Assembly (NCBI GenBank): GCA_029265615.1
Contig: JAJUIB010000016.1
Coordinates: forward strand, 1 to 64,000
Source of the DNA: Spirochaetota bacterium
GTDB lineage: Bacteria > Spirochaetota > Spirochaetia > Treponematales > Rectinemataceae
Reading direction: 5' to 3'
Length of the DNA: 64,000 bases
The notes under the pieces were generated by a model. That model did no database searches. It had not been told where the DNA came from and saw only the letters and a program-made list of their open reading frames with translations. How positions within the stretch are numbered: position 1 is the stretch's first letter; each line of letters opens with the position of its first letter. The translations under genes were made by a program, and so were the position numbers. Positions 59,806 through 64,000 of the stretch are shown piece after piece.

Positions 59806-59955
59806 ACTCTACGATCAAAATTCTCACCCGTCAAGAAAAAAGATGCAGGTAACGCCTCAATCTCCGCGCATCCCCGTGCGGCGTATTACCCCTGCGCGGC
59901 GGACAGAGCAGTGCCCGGGCGCTCTGGCAGAGCGCCGCGCAGCAAGGAGGCTCGC

Positions 59956-60336
59956 ATGAACTCACTCAACTCCATTTTGATCGAAGGGAATCTGACCCGG
60001 GACCCGGAGAGCAAAACCCTCCCCTCAGGCGGTCAGGTCTGCAATTTTGCCCTCGCCTCGAATCGCTTCTATCGCCAGGGCGAGGAGCTCGAAAAGGAAG
60101 TGTCCTACTTCGACGTCGAAGCCTGGTCGAAGCTCGCGCTCGCCTGCGCGGAAAACCTGCAGAAGGGGCGCGGGGTGCGCGTGGTCGGCCGGCTCAAGCA
60201 GGACCGCTGGACCGACACCGACGGCCGCCCGCGATCGAGGGTGAAGATCGTCGCCGAGCACGTCGAGTTCAAACCGCTTTTTAAAAAAGAGACTGTAGCG
60301 CAGCCTGAGGGGCGCGAGGCGGAGCCGGTCTACTAG
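59956..60336 (+). CDS. ssb: Single-stranded DNA-binding protein
   Basis: 126 residues from ATG 59956 (AAGGAGG five bases upstream). NSILIEGNLTRDPESKTLPS, VCNFALASNRFYRQGEE and FDVEAWSKLALACAENLQ are the OB-fold motifs. It ends after the OB domain in VAQPEGREAEPVY with no acidic DDIPF-type tip and no Gly/Pro-rich tail, so it cannot recruit partners in the usual way. It may be a second, short SSB paralogue rather than the main one. Confidence 0.92.
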   Translation: MNSLNSILIEGNLTRDPESKTLPSGGQVCNFALASNRFYRQGEELEKEVSYFDVEAWSKLALACAENLQKGRGVRVVGRLKQDRWTDTDGRPRSRVKIVAEHVEFKPLFKKETVAQPEGREAEPVY

Positions 60337-60344
60337 CAGAAAGC

Positions 60345-60382
60345 GGGCTTCGCGCGGCCTTCGGGAACGACGCGCGAAGCCC
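60345..60382 (+). terminator. Long hairpin after ssb
   Basis: GGGCTTCGCGCG (60345-60356) and CGCGCGAAGCCC (60371-60382) are a perfect 12-bp inverted repeat with a 14-base loop. A T6 run occurs further on (about 60399-60404), not directly at the stem. Probable terminator or 3' stabiliser of the ssb message, also facing the convergent iclR. Confidence 0.5.
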
Positions 60383-60450
60383 CGCCCACCCATCCCCCTT
60401 TTTTGACGTTGGGGAGAAGCCGCTCGCGCCGTTCCCAAAAGCCCCGCGCC

Positions 60451-61302
60451 CTATTCGGAGGAATCGGCGCCAAAACTCAAAGAGGGGCGGAAGGCATATT
60501 CAACCGTGGGCGGGCCACCTGCAAGCGGCGTCTTCCAAGCCTCGCCCGAGACAGCGCCATCGCGCCGTAGCGCGGCGAGCGCGAGCGCGGCCGCCTTTCG
60601 CAGCGCCTCGACCATCCGGTCGCGAACGACAGGATCACGCATGCGTGCGGTGGGGCCGGACACGCTCATCGCGCCGTAAAAATCGGCCTCAGGAAGGCCG
60701 ATCGGGATCGCCATACAGGTAAGACCGGTTTCGTACTCTTCGCGGTCCATGCCATAGCCGAGCTCGCGCGCCTTCGCCGCCTCGCGGAGTACCTCTTCGG
60801 GATCGGTCACCGTCTTGTCATTAATGCGGGGAAGGGGCCCCGCCCCCAGAATAGCGCGCGCGCGGTCTTCGGGGAGTATGGACAGAATGGCCTTGCCGAC
60901 GCCAGTGCAGTAGAGCGGCAGGCGGTCGCCGGGCGCCGAACGCATACGGAGTGAGCGATCCGCCTCGGCGCGGTCAAGGTACACCGCGCTAGCGCCTGCA
61001 AGGCAGGCGAGATTGGCCGTTTCCCCCGTCTCCCGCGCAAGGCGCTCAAGATGGGGGCGAACCCGTTCGACAACGAGGGAGCGCACGGGCACCCGCGTCC
61101 CCAGTTCATAGAGCGCAAGGCCGAGCGACCAGCCCGCCTGCCTGCGCTCGGCGACGCCGCGCGACTCAAGCACCGAGAGATAGCGGAGGGCGGTCGCCTT
61201 GTTCATGCCGGTGTCGCGCGATAGCTTAGCAAGACTCACCTCGCCGTCGGTGCGCGCCAGGTAAAAGAGAAGGTCGATAGCCTTGCCGGCGGACTCGCTC
61301 AT
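60451..61302 (-). CDS. IclR-family transcriptional regulator
   Basis: 283 residues, AGGAG before ATG 61302. Winged helix residues 1-60 (SLAKLSRDTGMNKATALRYL; GVAERRQAGWSLG), then the IclR effector domain (RPHLERLARETGETANLACL; YCTGVGKAILSIL; GYGMDREEYETGLTCMAIPI with a conserved Cys). A C-terminal tail of about 35 residues is extra. No catabolic operon lies adjacent; its target may be elsewhere. The 61303-61539 gap upstream has only GC-rich partial palindromes. Confidence 0.93.
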   Translation of the reverse strand: MSESAGKAIDLLFYLARTDGEVSLAKLSRDTGMNKATALRYLSVLESRGVAERRQAGWSLGLALYELGTRVPVRSLVVERVRPHLERLARETGETANLACLAGASAVYLDRAEADRSLRMRSAPGDRLPLYCTGVGKAILSILPEDRARAILGAGPLPRINDKTVTDPEEVLREAAKARELGYGMDREEYETGLTCMAIPIGLPEADFYGAMSVSGPTARMRDPVVRDRMVEALRKAAALALAALRRDGAVSGEAWKTPLAGGPPTVEYAFRPSLSFGADSSE

Positions 61303-61539
61303 ACTGCCCCTGCTCCTCTATGGTTTATCCCGCAAAACACTATTTCACCGAACAAACTACTCTGCAGGGTATCACTGCCGCAGGCTGTCGTCAAGCGAAG
61401 AAAATAAACCCGTTCAAGCTGCGCGCAAACAAACGCGGAAACCGCAAAGGCCCCCTGAGGCCTCAAGGCCGCGCGGTCAAGCCCCGCGGCCAGGGCCCCC
61501 GTGACCCAAGGTGGCGCTCACGCGCCTCAGCCTGTGATC

Positions 61540-63627
61540 TTAGACCGACGGCATCTCGGGCGGCTGCCAAAAGCCGTCTTTCCAGTTAAATCGTCCGGTC
61601 TCCGGTAGCACCCGCCCCTCGAGCGCGGCCTTGGCGACCTGCTTATAGAGCGGCTTCTGAAGCTCGATCTGGGAAAAATCGAGAATGAACTTGCCGATCC
61701 CCTCTTTTTTAAGAAAGGGGATGCGGTCGACGATCGAAAAGGGCGTTTCGGGGATGACGCACGAATAGTCGCGCCCCGTGACAAGCTCGTAGCCGAGCCC
61801 TTCGCGATCGGTGAATCGTTTCCACTCGTACTTGCGCGACAAATCCGCCCGAATGCGAAAGAGGGGCGGGTACGAAAAAACGATCGGCATCCAGGCCTTG
61901 GCGGGCACCGATTCCGCAACCTTGAGGAAGTTCTGCTTGCCGATCTCGTAGGGCGGCACAAGACAACGGGCGCCTTCCTCGAGGAGGAAGGCGGCGGCAT
62001 AGCGGTTAAAGGCATAGAGCCAGGGCCCTGCGATCACAAAAACCGGTCGCCCCTTCCCGTCGAGCCGCCCGCGGAGCATGCCAAGCTGCGCCGGATTGTT
62101 CGCGACAAAAAAACGTTGCCCTGCGGCAATCCAATAGTCGAGCTCGTCGGCAAGCCAGGCCGCATCGCCTTCGGGGAAATAGGGGTCGAGCCAGAGCACG
62201 AGATTGTCCCGCTTGAAGGGGAGCTCCTTCTCATGGCGGCGGAGTCCTTCTGAGTTTTTCCGGTCAAGGACGATCATCGCCTTTTCGGGCCTGACCGCGA
62301 GGAGCACATGGAGATCGGCGACGCGGCCGACGAGGGCATAGAGCCCCTCTGGCAGAACCTCGAGTTCGGCCTTGTCGAGCTTCGGATAGCTCGGTCGCGG
62401 CGCAAGGTCACGGCTCGGGAATTGGTGATAGCGCTCAAGATCGCGCGGCAGGACGGGCTTCCAGCGTTTGCCCATGGCCTTGGTCTGCACAAGGTAGACC
62501 TCGTCGCCCTGATGGGACTCCCCGTCGAAGCGGAGAAGAAGGCCCTTCGGATTCTCCTTAATCCCCTTAAGCCGCGTCGTAAAGCGCCCCGAATCGTCCG
62601 CGCGATGCACGCGGAGCGAATCGCCCTCGCTAAGCCCTACCGCCTTCGCACTCTCCATGAGCGCCCAGCGGCCGTCCTCGTAACTCCGGATGTCGCGGAT
62701 CTTGCCGAGGGGGATGCCCGTGCCGCCCGGCTGATCGGGCTTGATGTAGTCAAGATCGACTGAGCCCGCGATGGCGAAGTGCGTCTTGCGCCGGGCGAAA
62801 TCCGCCTGCAAAAGCGACTGCGCCTTGGCAAGAGCCTTGTCGCGGTCGATGCGCCAATTGTCGAGCATGTGGCGGTATGCAGCGACGACGGCGCCGACAT
62901 ATTCGGCGCTCTTCATTCGGCCCTCGATCTTAAAAGAGGACACCCCCGCATCGACAAGCTCGGGCACGAGGTCGATGAGCTCAAGGTCGTCAGGCGAAAA
63001 ATAGTAGCCCGAAGCCTCCTCGGTGGCGTAGAGACGACGGCAAGCCTGCGCACAGAGGCCGCGGTTTGCGCTCTTACCGCCCAGGTAGCTTGAAAACAGA
63101 CAGAGCCCCGAGGCGCTCACGCAGAGCGCGCCGTGGACAAAGACCTCGACCTCGAGGTTTGTCCCTTGGACGACGCCGCGGATTTCCTCGAGCGAAAGCT
63201 CGCGGGCAAGGACGACGCGCTTAAAGCCCTGGCGGGATAGAAAATTCGCCCCACGCGCGGAGGCGACGTTCATCTGGGTCGAGGCGTGAAGCTTAAGCGC
63301 CGGAAAAAAGTCGCGTACAAGCTTCACCACACCGAGGTCCTGGACGATGATCCCATCCGGCCCCACCCGTTCAAGGTACTGAAGGAGCTGATAGAGCCGA
63401 TCGGCCTCGCGCTGTTCAAAGACGGTGTTCACCGTGACATAGAGCTTTTTATGCACCCGGTGGCAGGCCTCGACGGCGGCCTCGAATTGGTTGAAGGCGA
63501 AATTTGCGGAGCGCATGCGCGCATTAAAGCTGCGGAGCCCGAGATAGACGGCATCGGCGCCCTCGCCTAAGGCGGCATCGAGCGCTTCGGGACTGCCTGC
63601 GGGGGCAAGGAGTTCAACGGTGGACAT
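61540..63627 (-). CDS. U32-family protein, RlhA-type 23S rRNA hydroxylase-like
   Basis: 695 residues. N-terminal APAGSPEALDAALGEGADAVYLG, then HASTQMNVASARGANFLSRQ, VEVFVHGALCVSASG, and the conserved Cys set (C in HGALC, GLC, RGLCAQAC), which bind an iron-sulfur cluster in RlhA/TrhP-like U32 proteins. IEGRMKSAEYVGAVVAAYR follows, then a DUF3656-like middle and a C-terminal extension ending in GRFNWKDGFWQPPEM. RlhA hydroxylates C2501 of 23S rRNA with prephenate. Weak RBS at ATG 63627. Confidence 0.9.
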   Translation of the reverse strand: MSTVELLAPAGSPEALDAALGEGADAVYLGLRSFNARMRSANFAFNQFEAAVEACHRVHKKLYVTVNTVFEQREADRLYQLLQYLERVGPDGIIVQDLGVVKLVRDFFPALKLHASTQMNVASARGANFLSRQGFKRVVLARELSLEEIRGVVQGTNLEVEVFVHGALCVSASGLCLFSSYLGGKSANRGLCAQACRRLYATEEASGYYFSPDDLELIDLVPELVDAGVSSFKIEGRMKSAEYVGAVVAAYRHMLDNWRIDRDKALAKAQSLLQADFARRKTHFAIAGSVDLDYIKPDQPGGTGIPLGKIRDIRSYEDGRWALMESAKAVGLSEGDSLRVHRADDSGRFTTRLKGIKENPKGLLLRFDGESHQGDEVYLVQTKAMGKRWKPVLPRDLERYHQFPSRDLAPRPSYPKLDKAELEVLPEGLYALVGRVADLHVLLAVRPEKAMIVLDRKNSEGLRRHEKELPFKRDNLVLWLDPYFPEGDAAWLADELDYWIAAGQRFFVANNPAQLGMLRGRLDGKGRPVFVIAGPWLYAFNRYAAAFLLEEGARCLVPPYEIGKQNFLKVAESVPAKAWMPIVFSYPPLFRIRADLSRKYEWKRFTDREGLGYELVTGRDYSCVIPETPFSIVDRIPFLKKEGIGKFILDFSQIELQKPLYKQVAKAALEGRVLPETGRFNWKDGFWQPPEMPSV

Positions 63628-63659
63628 GTCCCGATATTAGCAAATTTTACACGCTGTGG

Positions 63660-63745
63660 ATAGCGCGGCATAGCCGCGGCTACACCTTCACGGCGAAGCC
63701 GTGAAGGTGGGCGCTACAAGCGAGCGCCTGCGGGCGTAGCGCGCC
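63660..63745. repeat. Cluster of hairpins between the envelope gene and the U32 gene
   Basis: Three stems lie in a row: GCGGC-N3-GCCGC near 63664, a perfect 12-bp CACCTTCACGGC (63683-63694)/GCCGTGAAGGTG (63698-63709) with loop GAA, and GCGCTAC/GTAGCGC around 63711-63743. They follow the stop of the minus-strand envelope gene. The middle one would fold very stably; there is no U-run. Confidence 0.55.
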
Positions 63746-63747
63746 CT

Positions 63748-64000
63748 TTATTTATGAAAGCGGTAGGCGAGCTTGAAAATCCCCTGCGCGCTGTGAAGCG
63801 CAGGCTTTCCTTCGGGGAGGAGCCATTTGAGCTTTTGGCCGTAGCCGAGCTCGATGTACTGATCCCCCCCGAGCGGGATGTAGATGTTCCCCCGGAGAGC
63901 GAGCGTGTGGCTATCGTAGGCGTTCGTCTCTTTATTCCAACTGGTACTCGGCGCAGGCTGGAGCGCCTCGAAGGTGAAACGCTGGAACTCATACTCGATC
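63748..64000 (-). CDS. C-terminal part of an envelope (beta-strand-rich) protein, clipped by window edge
   Basis: The frame open to the right edge ends at TAA 63748-63750. It encodes 83 residues with alternating polar/hydrophobic strands (TLALRGNIYIPLGGDQYIEL; GYGQKLKWLLP; GIFKLAYRFHK). An aromatic-rich last strand is typical of outer-membrane beta-barrel proteins. There is no ATG in this frame inside the window, so a frame with an internal ATG in the same place is a shadow. Identity otherwise unknown. Confidence 0.7.
   Translation of the reverse strand, partial: IEYEFQRFTFEALQPAPSTSWNKETNAYDSHTLALRGNIYIPLGGDQYIELGYGQKLKWLLPEGKPALHSAQGIFKLAYRFHK

Noticed and set aside
61468-61491. GGCCGCG...CGCGGCC partial palindrome in the iclR upstream region as an operator
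   Set aside because: Interrupted, very GC-rich and typical of background here; IclR operators are usually AT-containing palindromes nearer the promoter.
63714-63992. Minus-strand frame with an internal ATG near the right edge
   Set aside because: Its product is Ser/Arg/Thr-rich and unnatural; the frame ending at 63748 gives a beta-strand protein and simply starts outside the window.

Overview
GC-rich, gene-dense bacterial chromosome segment. The encoded proteins suggest a free-living or gut anaerobe of the Spirochaetota (moderate confidence). Signs are a PEGA/beta-barrel envelope protein, TonB-ExbB-ExbD, a long RlhA-type U32 protein, DUF1576 and DUF5692 membrane proteins, tungstate uptake with pterin-cofactor synthesis, many ABC importers and Glp-type FAD dehydrogenases. 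I saw no rRNA, tRNA, CRISPR array, insertion sequence or prophage. No gap between genes exceeds about 300 bases.

Layout. 1-5.0 kb: sugar ABC import operon (binding protein, two permeases, HAD phosphatase, a second iron-type binding lipoprotein) after a clipped gene end. 5.2-8.3 kb: chemoreceptor and uridine kinase. 8.3-10.2 kb: GlpA-like flavoprotein paired with an SdhB/FrdB-like iron-sulfur protein. 10.3-22.6 kb: a divergent acyl-CoA/uptake region. On the minus strand a nine-gene run holds KASIII-like, FabG-like, LivK-H-M-G-F, alpha/beta hydrolase and SCP2-type thiolase. On the plus strand lie a double-domain TetR regulator, a second KASIII-like protein and a CoA-transferase. 22.6-28.5 kb: TatD, TcdA, a small unknown, DUF1576, an aminotransferase and a MocR regulator. 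28.8-32.5 kb: DUF5692, a nuclease-like unknown and a NapH-like ferredoxin membrane pair. 32.7-38.4 kb: tungstate transporter plus moeA-moaA-moaC-MOSC-mog, behind a probable Moco/Tuco riboswitch. 38.5-41.8 kb: msrA, then TetR-flavodoxin-FMN lipoprotein-membrane protein. 41.8-52 kb: EamA, DUF6512/DUF1848, PEGA protein, Hsp33, hydrolase, lipid kinase, methyltransferase, TonB system. 52-59.8 kb: autoregulated FadR operon with BON-GlpA fusion, second FAD oxidoreductase, DUF1667, FGGY kinase and AGPS-like oxidase. 59.9-64 kb: ssb, IclR, U32 and a clipped envelope gene.

The most interesting parts are: (i) the two KASIII-like proteins with altered active sites plus an SCP2 thiolase, a CoA-transferase and a Liv importer, facing a single-chain double TetR with paired direct-repeat sites; (ii) the Moco/Tuco leader of the tungsten operon; (iii) two unusual Glp-type dehydrogenase systems, one of them in an operon with an alkyl-DHAP-synthase-like enzyme and a TGGT-N3-ACCA operator. 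Many neighbouring genes overlap by ATGA or GTGA, and I used these junctions and Shine-Dalgarno sites to choose starts.
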